From: Clostridia bacterium
Lineage (GTDB): Bacteria > Bacillota > Clostridia > Oscillospirales > Acutalibacteraceae
NCBI GenBank assembly: GCA_017428525.1
Contig: JAFRQQ010000022.1
Location: forward strand, 1-64,000
DNA length: 64,000 bases
Direction of reading: 5' to 3'
Every line of letters starts with the position of its first letter. The stretch's first letter is position 1. Below the pieces are notes generated by a model. It saw only the letters and a program-made list of their open reading frames with translations. It made no database searches and was not told where the DNA came from. Positions 25,170 to 33,542 of the stretch are shown here, piece by piece. The position numbers were made by a program, and so were the translations under genes.

Positions 25170-25382
25170 ATGCCGTTTCCCATGCTGATCATTCTGATGC
25201 TGACGTCATCGCTTTCCTTTCTGAATCCGCTTCATACCATTGAAGTTATCCAAAACCTGATGAAAACCTTCTCAGATCCCGCTTTTCAAGAAGAGACGTC
25301 CATGCTTTTAAAACAGATCTCACAGATTACACCCGAACAGTGGATGGAATTTATCAAAACGGTTTTGCTTTCATCTAAATGA
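25170..25382 (+). CDS. 70-aa secreted or membrane-anchored small protein
   Basis: The start at ATG 25170 is set by an AAAGGAGG site nine bases upstream. A hydrophobic N-terminus (about 4-20) is followed by an acidic helical segment (about 22-70; LLKQISQITPEQWMEFIKTV). No known family is recognised. It lies 66 bases after hydrolase B and before a strong terminator, so it could be the third gene of that operon. Confidence 0.6.
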   Translation: MPFPMLIILMLTSSLSFLNPLHTIEVIQNLMKTFSDPAFQEETSMLLKQISQITPEQWMEFIKTVLLSSK

Positions 25383-25400
25383 TTCTTTTGCACAAAAAGA

Positions 25401-25458
25401 GCGTGCTGCAAAATGCAAGCGGATGATCCGCGCGCAGTGTTTTGCAACACGCTTTTTT
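25401..25458. terminator. Bidirectional terminator
   Basis: GCGTGCTGCAAAA (25401-25413) pairs with TTTTGCAACACGC (25440-25452), one base mismatched, followed by TTTTTT on the plus strand and A-rich sequence on the other side. It separates the convergent small gene and the GH92 gene. Confidence 0.75.
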
Positions 25459-25459
25459 C

Positions 25460-27511
25460 TTATGGCGTCGTCTTTTCCGCCATGTCGAATTCCAGCGTGC
25501 CGCCCTGCAGGAGCGCGCGCGCCGGGAGCTCGAACGCCGGCAGAGGGGCGCCGTTCCACCGCGCCGCCCGGACGTACATGGCCGCCGGGCTGTTGCCGTG
25601 CGCTTCGATGCGCAGCGTATTGCCGTTGAACAGGTCGATCTCCGCGCGGTCGACCAGCGGCGAGCCGAGCAGGAAGCGGTCCTGCCCGGCGAGGGGGAAG
25701 AGCCCCAGCGCCGCAAAGATATAATAGGAGGTCAGCGCCCCGGAATCGTTGTTGCCGGGGATGCCACCGCGCCCGGGCGCAAACATCTTCGTCATGCCCG
25801 CGCGCAGGATCTCGCACAGGCGGTCCCGCCGCCCGGCGAAGTGATAGGCAAACGGCGCCTCCAGATCCGATTCGTTGTTGAAGCCCTCGAAGCGCCCCAG
25901 CCGGAGACCGGCCTGCACGGGCGCGGGATCATAGGGATCCGTCGGCTGCACGGTATCGGGCGCGCCGTAACCGAAGAAGCGGTCCAGCAGCGCGGTAAAG
26001 GCGTCCTTCCCGCCGGCGAGCGCCATGCGTTCCTCCATTTCGACCATCGGGCGGAAGGAATAATTCCACAGCGAGCCTTCATAATAGCTGGAATCCGCGC
26101 GCAGCAGCCCCGTCGCCGGGTCGAAGGCCGCGCGCCAGCGGGCGGCGTGCGGCCGCAGACGGGCGGCGAGCGCCGGATCGCCGCGCGATTCCGCTGCGGC
26201 GGCGGCCAGGGCGCAGAGCTCGGTCAGATCCAGCGTCCAGGTCTCGGAACCGAGCGGCTGCCCGGCAAGGAAATCCGCATTCTCGGGTGAAAAAAGATCC
26301 CGCTCGATCGCGCGCAGCATCCGCGCAGGATCCAGCCGCACGCCGTAGTGATACGCGGTCAGCAGCGCGTAGTCGCCGAGCATCCGCGCCTGCCCCGCGT
26401 GGTTGCGCAGGTCCGCGGTCAGGCCGAGCGCGTTCGGGATCGTGCCCAGCGTTTCGCTCAGACGCAGCAGGGTCTCCGCCGCCTTTTCCCCGATCTCCCG
26501 ATCCAGCAGAAAAACCAGCGGCAGCTGCGTTTTATACATATCCCAAAGGGTGATGAAATCCGTCAGGAATGGGCCGTCGCCGGGGTAAAGGAAGCTCTCG
26601 CCGCTCCAGTCCGTCGGCTTGGCCAGGGAATGATAGAGCGCGGAGTAAAAGATCTCCTCCGTTTCCGGCAGCGCGGATTCGATGCGGATGCGGGAGAGCA
26701 GGGCGTTCCAGCGCCGGTCGGCGTCCGCCCGCACGGCGTCAAAGTCCGCCGCCGGCAGCAGGGCGCGCGCGTTGGCGAGGCTTCGCAGGGAGAAGGCGAC
26801 GCTGAGCGTGACCGTTTCCCCGGCCTTCGCAAAGTCGGAAACCAGCCGCACGCCGCTCTCCGCGCGCAGCAGGCGGCTGCAGCGCACCGCGAGATAAAAC
26901 GTGACGCCCTCCGCTTCGAATTCGACCAGCGCGCAGTGCGCGTCTTCTTCGATGCGGACCGTGCGCACGTCGCAGGATTTGAACGTATCGCCCGGGAGGC
27001 ACAGCCCGTTGTTGCTCAGATCGATGTGCAGGCAGCCGCCGGCGCTGCCGAAGGCGTAGCGGTGCAGCGCGGCGCGCCCGGTGGTTGTCAGCTCGCAGCG
27101 GATATCCTCGAGCGTGACGGCGTAATAGCCGGGCGACGCCGTTTCGTCCTGCGGCGCACGCCGGACAGGGGAGGACGGATAACGCGGCGTGACCACGCAA
27201 TAATTATAATAGTATCCCACGGCGCCCACGCCGCTGTGGTGCAGATGCGAAAAGCCGAGCAGCTGCCGCCCTTCCGGAAACCGCGCCGGGCGGGAATGGG
27301 AATTCGGCAGATGATCCAGATAGCCGGTCGGGTAGCCGCCGGAATAGGGGCCGACGCTCACCGCGCCGAAGGGCACGGTCGCCGCCGGCGAGGTGTTGCC
27401 GCAGCCGGCCTTGAGAAAGAACCACTTGGCCGCGATCGTGCCGGCCGGATCGTGCGGCGTGATCTCGTCACAGCCGTAAAAGACGTCCACGCGCCTGCTA
27501 TAGTCCCGCAT
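25460..27511 (-). CDS. GH92 family alpha-mannosidase
   Basis: The protein has 683 residues, close to the usual GH92 length, without a signal peptide, so it is predicted to be cytoplasmic. N-terminal beta-sandwich motifs (FFLKAGCGNTSPAATVPFGA, GYLDHLPN, LGFSHLHHSG, about 28-95) and the catalytic (alpha/alpha)6 domain with LWDMYKTQLPL, then GIPGNNDSGALTSYYIFAAL (about 580-600) and the C-terminal SPLVDRAEIDLFNGNTL are recognisable. GH92 enzymes are Ca-dependent exo-alpha-mannosidases acting on host or fungal N-glycans. A cytosolic location would imply import of short mannosides. Monocistronic. Confidence 0.93.
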   Translation of the reverse strand: MRDYSRRVDVFYGCDEITPHDPAGTIAAKWFFLKAGCGNTSPAATVPFGAVSVGPYSGGYPTGYLDHLPNSHSRPARFPEGRQLLGFSHLHHSGVGAVGYYYNYCVVTPRYPSSPVRRAPQDETASPGYYAVTLEDIRCELTTTGRAALHRYAFGSAGGCLHIDLSNNGLCLPGDTFKSCDVRTVRIEEDAHCALVEFEAEGVTFYLAVRCSRLLRAESGVRLVSDFAKAGETVTLSVAFSLRSLANARALLPAADFDAVRADADRRWNALLSRIRIESALPETEEIFYSALYHSLAKPTDWSGESFLYPGDGPFLTDFITLWDMYKTQLPLVFLLDREIGEKAAETLLRLSETLGTIPNALGLTADLRNHAGQARMLGDYALLTAYHYGVRLDPARMLRAIERDLFSPENADFLAGQPLGSETWTLDLTELCALAAAAAESRGDPALAARLRPHAARWRAAFDPATGLLRADSSYYEGSLWNYSFRPMVEMEERMALAGGKDAFTALLDRFFGYGAPDTVQPTDPYDPAPVQAGLRLGRFEGFNNESDLEAPFAYHFAGRRDRLCEILRAGMTKMFAPGRGGIPGNNDSGALTSYYIFAALGLFPLAGQDRFLLGSPLVDRAEIDLFNGNTLRIEAHGNSPAAMYVRAARWNGAPLPAFELPARALLQGGTLEFDMAEKTTP

Positions 27512-27554
27512 GAGGAGCCCCCCTTTGTGTTTTCAGATGCTGTTTGCCGCTCCT

Positions 27555-27583
27555 ATTGTAGCAGAACCTGCGCCGCATTGCAA
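27555..27583 (-). promoter_or_regulatory. Promoter of the GH92 gene
   Basis: Minus-strand TTGCAA (27583-27578), a 17-base spacer and TACAAT (27560-27555), some 45 bases before the start codon. Confidence 0.6.
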
Positions 27584-27678
27584 GCGCCGCGCGGGATTCT
27601 GCGCGCGCTTTCCCGCGGAAAGCACGGAAGAAGCGCCCCGCCGTCCCGCCGCCGCGTGAAAAATTTTTTAAAAAGGTG

Positions 27679-27707
27679 TTGATTTTTCAGCGGGAATGTG
27701 TTATTAT
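27679..27707 (+). promoter_or_regulatory. Promoter of tRNA-Arg
   Basis: TTGATT (27679-27684), a 17-base spacer and TATTAT (27702-27707), about 39 bases before the mature tRNA. Confidence 0.55.
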
Positions 27708-27745
27708 ACTTTGGCAGTCGGGACTGACTGCGCACAATTGCATCT

Positions 27746-27822
27746 GCGCTGCTAGCTCAGTTGGATAGAGTGTTTGGCTACGAACCAAAAGGTCAGGGGT
27801 TCGAATCCCTTGCAGCGCGCCA
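27746..27822 (+). tRNA. tRNA-Arg (anticodon ACG)
   Basis: A full cloverleaf can be drawn: acceptor GCGCTGC/GCAGCGC, D-arm GCTCAGTTGGATAGAGT, anticodon stem TTTGG/CCAAA with loop CTACGAA (anticodon ACG), and T-arm AGGGGTTCGAATCCCTT. The CCA end is encoded (27820-27822). The wobble A is normally edited to inosine to read CGU/CGC/CGA. A terminator follows directly. Confidence 0.96.
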
Positions 27823-27898
27823 TGAAAAAAGCACGCTTCGGCGTGCTTTTTTCAACGAAGTGTGCCTGACGGCACGAGAAGTGCGCTGCGCGCGTGAA
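27821..27898 (+). repeat. 78-bp direct repeat, copy 1
   Basis: Identical by eye to 29831-29908. It begins with the tRNA terminator hairpin and continues into GC-rich mini-palindromes (GTGCCTGACGGCAC, AGTGCGCTGCGCGCG). The first copy overlaps the last bases of the tRNA. Confidence 0.9.
27831..27852 (+). terminator. Terminator of tRNA-Arg
   Basis: GCACGC-TTCG-GCGTGC (27831-27846) preceded by AAAAAA and followed by TTTTTT, a textbook intrinsic terminator with a stable tetraloop. Confidence 0.9.
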
Positions 27899-28090
27899 AC
27901 GGAACACATCACATCATAGCGAGCGACGCGAGCAACATCATTTCGGAGCGAAGCGGAGAAGCATCATCAGCCGCCGTGCACCAACTTCATTTAATCTTTC
28001 ATCATAGTTACTGTTCACATGGAAAACATAAAGAGCACGCTTCGGCGTGCTTTTTCAATGACGTTTGACATGACTGACTTAAATATTTGC
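27899..28090. repeat. Mosaic of mini-palindromes after tRNA-Arg
   Basis: Short GC-rich palindromes (CGAGCGACGCG, CGGAGCGAAGCGG) are spaced by AT-rich units such as acatcat and gcatcatca. A second GCACGC-TTCG-GCGTGC terminator-like hairpin lies at about 28034-28055. No gene is present. The style is the same as at 29909-30120. Confidence 0.6.
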
Positions 28091-28119
28091 TTGACAAATC
28101 ACAGGCTTTGTGTTATACA
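28091..28119 (+). promoter_or_regulatory. Promoter of the padR-HAAS operon
   Basis: TTGACA (28091-28096), a 17-base spacer and TATACA (28114-28119), a near-consensus promoter about 47 bases before the PadR start. Confidence 0.8.
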
Positions 28120-28165
28120 TAGAATTAAGATGCATAGCAAACCGATATATCAAACGGAGGTTTAT

Positions 28166-28513
28166 ATGAAAATCAACAAGGAATTGACGAAAGGCAGCAC
28201 CGCGCTTCTCGTTTTGAGTGTCATCGCGAAAGAGGATCTTTACGGCTATCAGATCATCAAAACCATCGAAAAGCAGAGCGACAACGTGTTTTCCATGAAG
28301 GAAGGCACGCTCTATCCCATTCTGCACACGCTGGAAGCGGACGGGTATCTGACCGCCTATTGGGTGGATGCGGACGGGCGCGACCGGAAGTATTATAAAA
28401 TCACCGACAAGGGTCTGAAACAGCTGCAGGAGAAGCAGGAGGAGTGGACGGCCTTCACGGGCGCCGTCAACAAAGTCATCGGAGGGACGGCCTATGCAGG
28501 CGCAGCAGTTTGA
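28166..28513 (+). CDS. PadR-family transcriptional regulator
   Basis: The protein has 115 residues from ATG 28166, with CGGAGG six bases upstream. It shows the PadR winged helix with the signatures YGYQIIKTIEKQSDN, then MKEGTLYPILHTLEADGYLT and GRDRKYYKITDKGLKQL. PadR proteins repress neighbouring membrane-protein genes; here it is coupled to the HAAS-domain gene, whose start lies inside its last codons. Confidence 0.93.
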   Translation: MKINKELTKGSTALLVLSVIAKEDLYGYQIIKTIEKQSDNVFSMKEGTLYPILHTLEADGYLTAYWVDADGRDRKYYKITDKGLKQLQEKQEEWTAFTGAVNKVIGGTAYAGAAV

Positions 28514-29768
28514 GGATTTTCTGGATACGGTTTGTTCCGGCATTTTTTCCGACCGGGTGCGCAGACGTACACGCAAGGAGCTGCTGGATCATCTGACCTG
28601 CAAAGCGGAAGACGCCGTTGCGGAGGGCAGGACGGAAAGCGACGCCGTTGCGGCTGCCTTGCAATGCTTCGGCGAAACGAATGAGGTTCGTGCGCAGATC
28701 ACCCGGGCACATCGGAAGGACAATCTGAAAACGCTCGGGAAAGGGTTCGGCCGCTTTCTGCTCTCTCTGCTTGCAACGGCGTTCGGTTTGCTGATACAGT
28801 TGCTGATTATCGTTTTTGGTTTTGGGGATGACGCCAACATCGTTCTCGGCGCTCTGTTGTTTGTCGTTTTGACCGTGCTGACCTGGTACGCGGCGCGCAA
28901 CGAAGAAATCCTTCTTCCGTTGTGCCTGATTCCCGCCGCGCTTGTTCAATGTGTCTATGTCTTCTATGAAGAACCGTCGTTTCTGATTGCGCTGCCGGAA
29001 CTGCTTTCCGGTCATCTGATTCGATTTCTGAAAGACTTCGCTTTTGGTGTGATTTATTCCACCCCCGTTGCCAAGGGAATGACGTATGCGTTTATTCTGT
29101 TGTTTGTCGTGGTCAATCTCCTGATCGCAGTTTCGTCGTTTCGTCTGCGAACAAAGCGATCAAAAACGAATCGGCTTGACAAATGGACGTTGCGAATGTC
29201 CTGCATTCTGCTCACAATCACCGTCAGTGCATCAGCCCTTTGTTTTTGCGCCGTTTTTGTTCCCGGTCAGCATTTTCTCCGCTATGTCAGTCACTATATC
29301 ATTGTTCCTGCCGCTGATGAGGCCGAAGTTCAGGATGTGCTGGCATTCTATAAAGACAAAGCAAAAGTGAGAAGGGATTTTACGGTAAACGAAGCATACC
29401 CAACCGAAGAAACGGGGTTTTATGTGTACTATCACCATGATCTGGACTCCGCGTTTATTGATGCTTCCGCAGTTCACGGCGGAGAGTCGTATGAATCCGA
29501 TGACACCATTCTGATAGACGACAGTCACTATCTTTCTTCACAAGATCTGTTTTATCGTGCCTATAAAAGTGTCGTGATTCTCGCACCAGAGAAAACAACG
29601 GGCTATTACGTTGCGATTCCCGTCATTGATGATTGGGTGCGGACGGACAAGGCCAAAACGATTGCGCTGCCGCTGAAAAAAGATGCAACGATACGAGGAA
29701 ATATGTATCAGCACGACTATGAAATCATCTTGACACAGTCGGTGGATTCCGAAGAATCAAAGCCATAA
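28494..29768 (+). CDS. HAAS-domain membrane protein, PadR partner
   Basis: The protein has 424 residues. The N-terminal cytoplasmic HAAS/DUF1700-like helical domain (about 4-75; FEDFLDTVCSGIFSDRVRRR, then TRKELLDHL...A...LQCFGETNEV) is followed by about six membrane helices (about 85-265) and a ~150-residue extracytoplasmic C-terminal domain of unknown type. HAAS proteins are usual partners of PadR regulators and affect membrane stress or sensing. It overlaps padR by 20 bases. Confidence 0.82.
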   Translation: MQAQQFEDFLDTVCSGIFSDRVRRRTRKELLDHLTCKAEDAVAEGRTESDAVAAALQCFGETNEVRAQITRAHRKDNLKTLGKGFGRFLLSLLATAFGLLIQLLIIVFGFGDDANIVLGALLFVVLTVLTWYAARNEEILLPLCLIPAALVQCVYVFYEEPSFLIALPELLSGHLIRFLKDFAFGVIYSTPVAKGMTYAFILLFVVVNLLIAVSSFRLRTKRSKTNRLDKWTLRMSCILLTITVSASALCFCAVFVPGQHFLRYVSHYIIVPAADEAEVQDVLAFYKDKAKVRRDFTVNEAYPTEETGFYVYYHHDLDSAFIDASAVHGGESYESDDTILIDDSHYLSSQDLFYRAYKSVVILAPEKTTGYYVAIPVIDDWVRTDKAKTIALPLKKDATIRGNMYQHDYEIILTQSVDSEESKP

Positions 29769-29773
29769 AATGC

Positions 29774-29804
29774 AAAGTGGCGACTATATTCCCGCCGCTT
29801 TTTT
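29774..29804 (+). terminator. Terminator of the padR-HAAS operon
   Basis: AAGTGGCG (29775-29782) pairs with CGCCGCTT (29793-29800, one G-T pair), followed by TTTT. It lies within ten bases of the stop codon. Confidence 0.65.
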
Positions 29805-29830
29805 ATAGTTGCTATTTCGTATAGTAACCA

Positions 29831-29908
29831 CATGAAAAAAGCACGCTTCGGCGTGCTTTTTTCAACGAAGTGTGCCTGACGGCACGAGAAGTGCGCTGCG
29901 CGCGTGAA
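29831..29908 (+). repeat. 78-bp direct repeat, copy 2
   Basis: Second copy of 27821-27898, about 2.0 kb away and in the same orientation, again placed after a transcription unit. It contains the same TTCG-loop terminator hairpin. Confidence 0.9.
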
Positions 29909-30120
29909 GTTGATCTGCGGTCAGTGAAGTGCCTGCGGGCGTGGGCGGCACACTTCACTTCACTTTCTGCGAAGCAGAAATCTTCACTTGAGCGAAGCAC
30001 AAACTTCACATAGAACACAAAGGACGATTTCATCAAGGCGTCAGCTTTGATTTCATCGCGCTGCGGCGCGATTTCATTAACAAGATCACTTAAACCAGCA
30101 CGCTGCGACGTGCTTTTTTC
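29909..30120. repeat. Mosaic of mini-palindromes with ttcact/tttcat spacers
   Basis: Perfect small hairpins TTTCTGC/GCAGAAA (29964-29980) and ATCGCGC/GCGCGAT (30055-30072), plus TCAAGGC/GCTTTGA, alternate with repeated cttcact and atttcat units. A terminator-like AGCACGC-TGCG-ACGTGCTTTTTT closes the stretch near 30097-30118. No gene is present in the roughly 460-base gap from 29769. Confidence 0.65.
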
Positions 30121-30166
30121 TTGCCCTTCTGCGGCGGCGTGGTGCATCCCGCCGGCAAATTCCCCC

Positions 30167-30195
30167 TTGACAACGCTGTGCATACTGTGTATACT
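30167..30195 (+). promoter_or_regulatory. Promoter of the gntR-ABC operon
   Basis: TTGACA (30167-30172), a 17-base spacer and TATACT (30190-30195), ending inside the palindromic operator that follows. Confidence 0.8.
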
Positions 30196-30207
30196 GTATA
30201 TATACAG
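30194..30207 (+). promoter_or_regulatory. Operator-like palindrome CTGTATATATACAG
   Basis: A perfect 14-bp palindrome that overlaps the -10 element and covers the expected transcription start. Partial direct copies of its half-site (ATACTGTG) precede it. It is the probable site for autoregulation by the downstream YtrA-type GntR protein. Confidence 0.65.
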
Positions 30208-30226
30208 ATTGCGAGGAGGAGATCCG

Positions 30227-30613
30227 ATGCATATTTCAATTGACAACCGCAGCGGACTGCCGATCTATGAGCAGATCTACCGGCAGATCAAGCAGCAGAT
30301 CCTCAACGGGTCGCTCGCTGCCGAGGAGCTGCTGCCGTCCATCCGCAGCCTTGCAAAGGATTTGCGCATCAGCGTCATCACCACCAAACGCGCCTATGAA
30401 GAGCTCGAGCGCGAGGGCTTTCTCTATACCGTCGCCGGCAAGGGCAGCTTCGTTGCGCCCAAGAGCATCGCGCTGCTGCGGGAGGAAAGCCTGCGGCAGA
30501 TCGAAGCGCATCTGCAGGAGATTTGCGCGCTCGCGCACGGCTGCGGGCTCCGGCGGGAGGACCTGATCGAGATGCTGGATACCATTGTGGAAACGGAGGC
30601 GGAATCGGCATGA
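30227..30613 (+). CDS. GntR-family regulator, YtrA subfamily
   Basis: The protein has 128 residues from ATG 30227 with a GAGGAGGAG site. An N-terminal winged helix (about 8-75; PIYEQIYRQIKQQILNGSLA, LLPSIRSLAKDLRISVITTK, RAYEELEREGFLYTVAGKGSF) and a short C-terminal dimerisation helix pair are visible, the compact YtrA layout. These regulators control adjacent ABC transporters, as here, where the ATPase gene overlaps its stop codon. Confidence 0.94.
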   Translation: MHISIDNRSGLPIYEQIYRQIKQQILNGSLAAEELLPSIRSLAKDLRISVITTKRAYEELEREGFLYTVAGKGSFVAPKSIALLREESLRQIEAHLQEICALAHGCGLRREDLIEMLDTIVETEAESA

Positions 30614-31455
30614 ACGCAATCGAAGTGCGCGGACTGACGAAACACTATCCGTATTTCACGCTCGATAAACTCGACCTGACGCTGCCGGAGGGCTGCGTGC
30701 TCGGCCTGATCGGCGAAAACGGCGCGGGCAAGAGCACGACCCTGAAGCTTCTGCTCAACGTCATCGGCCGGGATGCGGGCGAGGGCGCCGTGCTCGGCGT
30801 GCCGCTGGGCGAAGAGCTGTCTGCGGCGCGTGAGGAGATCGGCTTTGTGATCGACGGCGCGGAGTTGCCGCCGAATCTGCGGCCGGTGCGCACGGACGCG
30901 CTCATGCGGCAGGTCTATAAAAACTGGGACGCCGACGCGTTTGAGCGCTGCATGCAGCAGTTTTCCATCCCGCCCAAAACGAAATACAAGGCGCTGTCCA
31001 CCGGCAACAAAATGAAACTCAAGCTCGCGGTCGCGCTCTCGCATCACGCGCGGCTGCTGATTCTGGATGAACCGGCGGCCGGGCTGGATCCGGTTATGCG
31101 CGACACCCTGGTCGGCGCGCTGACGGATTTCACGCGCGATCCGACGCATTCGATCCTGATTTCTTCCCACATCGTCAGCGATCTGGAGAAGCTCTGCGAC
31201 TATATCGCCTTCCTGCGTGCGGGCCGGCTGGTCCTCTGCGAGGAAAAGGACCGGCTGTTTGAGCAGTACGGGGTCATCGACTGCACAAAGGAAACGCTGG
31301 AGGGGCTGGACCCCGCGGCGGTGCTCGGCGTGCGCGGGAATGCCTACAGCATGCAGGCGCTGGTGCTGCGCAGCGCGATGCCGTGGGATACGCAGTTCCT
31401 CGGCATGAATCTGGAAGATCTCTATCTCTTCCTTGCAAGGGGGTGGTCGGCGTGA
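30610..31455 (+). CDS. ABC transporter ATP-binding protein
   Basis: The protein has 281 residues from ATG 30610, overlapping the regulator (ATGA). Walker A GENGAGKST (about 38-46), a degenerate signature KALSTGNKMKLKL (about 127-139), Walker B LLILDEPAAGLDP (about 149-161) and a switch His in SSHIVSDLE are present. The signature has STGNK rather than LSGGQ, as in other YtrB/BcrA-type ATPases. It probably powers the large membrane protein encoded next. Confidence 0.95.
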   Translation: MNAIEVRGLTKHYPYFTLDKLDLTLPEGCVLGLIGENGAGKSTTLKLLLNVIGRDAGEGAVLGVPLGEELSAAREEIGFVIDGAELPPNLRPVRTDALMRQVYKNWDADAFERCMQQFSIPPKTKYKALSTGNKMKLKLAVALSHHARLLILDEPAAGLDPVMRDTLVGALTDFTRDPTHSILISSHIVSDLEKLCDYIAFLRAGRLVLCEEKDRLFEQYGVIDCTKETLEGLDPAAVLGVRGNAYSMQALVLRSAMPWDTQFLGMNLEDLYLFLARGWSA

Positions 31456-33488
31456 AGCGACAGGGCATTTTTCCGCGGGAGCTGCTGATTTCCTCCGCAT
31501 GGGTCCTGGCGGCTGCCGTCCCGACCTTTCTGATGTTTGCACTCACGTTCAATGAGTACAGCAGCCTGCATTATATGGCGCTCGTGTTTGCCGTGGCCGT
31601 CTGCGTCGGTGTGCGCGGACAGGCGGCGCAGAGCGGCTGGGCCATGACGCAGCTTGCTTCGCCCCGCACGGTGCGCGAGCGCGTGCGCGCGGTCTATCTG
31701 CATACGATCGTGATCGATCTGAGCGCCTGGGCGCTGTGCTTCGCCGTCACGCTGCTGAAATGGAAATTCGGCAACGGGGTCGAATACAGCACGCTGGCGA
31801 CCCTTGGATTTGACGATCCGTCCAAACTGATCCCGGTCTTCTATCCGCTGTGTTATCTTGTGCTCACGCTGGTGCTGATCGCGGCAAGCGCGCTGCATCT
31901 CGGCGAAAACAGCTGGGCGCGCTCGCGGGTGGGGCAGGCGGTGTTTTCCGCCGTCCTCAGCATGCCGGCGGCGCTGCTGATTACGTATCTGACGCTGTTT
32001 GCCCTGATCCGCAGCGGCAACGCGCTGTGGAACCGCGACTTTCTTGCGAAGGTGTGGCGGTCGTTCCTGTTTCTCCTTTGCGCCGGCGTGCTGCTGATCG
32101 CGGCGTCCTGGTGCGTTTCGCTGCTGTCGGAATACCGGCGGCTTGCGCTGCGCCGTCCGCCCTGGATCAAGGTTGCGGCGATCCTCTGCGCGGTGCTGAG
32201 TCTGGAGGCCGCGATCGCCGGCGGATACGGCACGGCGCGCATGGCGCGCGCGGAAATCGCGCAGGCGGAAAAGCTGCGTGAAGAGCGGCTGTCAGAGGAG
32301 CAGACAGATAAGCTCGACACGGCCGATTATACCTATACGTCGACTGACGATACGGCAAGGGAGATCCTCTCCCTGTCCGTGCAGTTTGCGGAGGAATCTT
32401 TCATCGGCAAAACGCGCAAGGAATTCGATCGGCGCATCGAGGAGCTCAAGCTCGAGCAGACGGACGACGATGCGGAGCGCACGTACAGCGACGGTCAGCG
32501 CCACGTCAACCACGTTTACAGAACGCCGGAATCCGGCGCGACCGTCTATCTCCCCACACAGATCGACGAAAAGCTCGGCACCGTCACGCAGTTCACCGCG
32601 CATTTTGAGCACGGTCTGGTGGCGGACGCCATGACCTATGAAGAATATCGAAAAATCCTGACCGATACGAAGCCGGGCGACCGGGAGACGGCCTTCCTGC
32701 ACCAGCAGGCGACGAACGGCATTTACCCCGAAATGATCCGGCAGCAGATCAGCAAATTTGACGGCGTGGAAGAGCATGTGTATGATTTCAACGTGAGCAT
32801 CACTTCCTTCCTCGGCACGGTCAACAAGGACAACGTCGCCGAGGCCGCGGCGTGGCTGCGCATCACGGTGACCGCACGCGACGGCTTCGTGACCGACGTG
32901 CTGCCGATGCTGACCACCTCGCATGCGTGGGAAACAAACTTTGCCAAGGAGCATGAAGCCGAGCGGCACGCCGCGCAGACGGATTTCCGCCGTCTGGCAG
33001 CGCAGCTGGAAGCGCCGGTGATCGGCGGCAGCCTGCAAGACTGTCAGCAGATGCTGCAGGACGTCGGCTTCACCACGCAGAACGACCTGGACTGGAAGAC
33101 GGAAAGCGGCGATCCTGCGGTGCAGATCTCATCCGCCGCCGACAGGCAGACCGTGCGCACCTTCCAGTACGGCGCGCCGAACGCGGTTCGGATTGATTCA
33201 CACATGAGCGCGGCGCAGGTGGAGGCGCTGCAGCACTGTGCGCCGGCGGGCAGCGACGCCGAAGCGCTGCACAAGGCGCTGCTGAAAAATGAGCTGCTGC
33301 CGCGCGCGATCCTGGAATATGCCGATCAGAGCGGCACGGTGTATCGCGAATACCTCTGCGACCTGCTTCTGACGCAGTACTACGACACCACCACGCAGCG
33401 CAGCGTCACCTTCACCTTCCGGCTGGAAAACGGCGTGCTTGTAAGCACAAGCGCCGACTTCATCCCCACGCCGGACAACGTGTCGTGA
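31452..33488 (+). CDS. ABC-type membrane protein with large extracytoplasmic domain
   Basis: The protein has 678 residues from GTG 31452, overlapping the ATPase stop. Six membrane helices fill about residues 1-270. After the last helix, ~400 residues with many charged repeats (AQAEKLREERLSEEQTDKLD) form an extracytoplasmic part without recognised domains. In YtrA-type operons the gene after the ATPase encodes the permease. The long soluble tail is unusual and may bind a ligand or peptide. Confidence 0.78.
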   Translation: MKRQGIFPRELLISSAWVLAAAVPTFLMFALTFNEYSSLHYMALVFAVAVCVGVRGQAAQSGWAMTQLASPRTVRERVRAVYLHTIVIDLSAWALCFAVTLLKWKFGNGVEYSTLATLGFDDPSKLIPVFYPLCYLVLTLVLIAASALHLGENSWARSRVGQAVFSAVLSMPAALLITYLTLFALIRSGNALWNRDFLAKVWRSFLFLLCAGVLLIAASWCVSLLSEYRRLALRRPPWIKVAAILCAVLSLEAAIAGGYGTARMARAEIAQAEKLREERLSEEQTDKLDTADYTYTSTDDTAREILSLSVQFAEESFIGKTRKEFDRRIEELKLEQTDDDAERTYSDGQRHVNHVYRTPESGATVYLPTQIDEKLGTVTQFTAHFEHGLVADAMTYEEYRKILTDTKPGDRETAFLHQQATNGIYPEMIRQQISKFDGVEEHVYDFNVSITSFLGTVNKDNVAEAAAWLRITVTARDGFVTDVLPMLTTSHAWETNFAKEHEAERHAAQTDFRRLAAQLEAPVIGGSLQDCQQMLQDVGFTTQNDLDWKTESGDPAVQISSAADRQTVRTFQYGAPNAVRIDSHMSAAQVEALQHCAPAGSDAEALHKALLKNELLPRAILEYADQSGTVYREYLCDLLLTQYYDTTTQRSVTFTFRLENGVLVSTSADFIPTPDNVS

Positions 33489-33542
33489 GCGTCCCGCCGC
33501 GAACATAGCGCAGGAATCCGCAAGTTTCACCGCAAACGGTAG

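Noticed and set aside
27821..28165. Attachment site or integrated element at tRNA-Arg
   Set aside because: The repeated block contains the tRNA terminator and only the last two tRNA bases, and no integrase gene lies between the copies, so there is no evidence for a genomic island.
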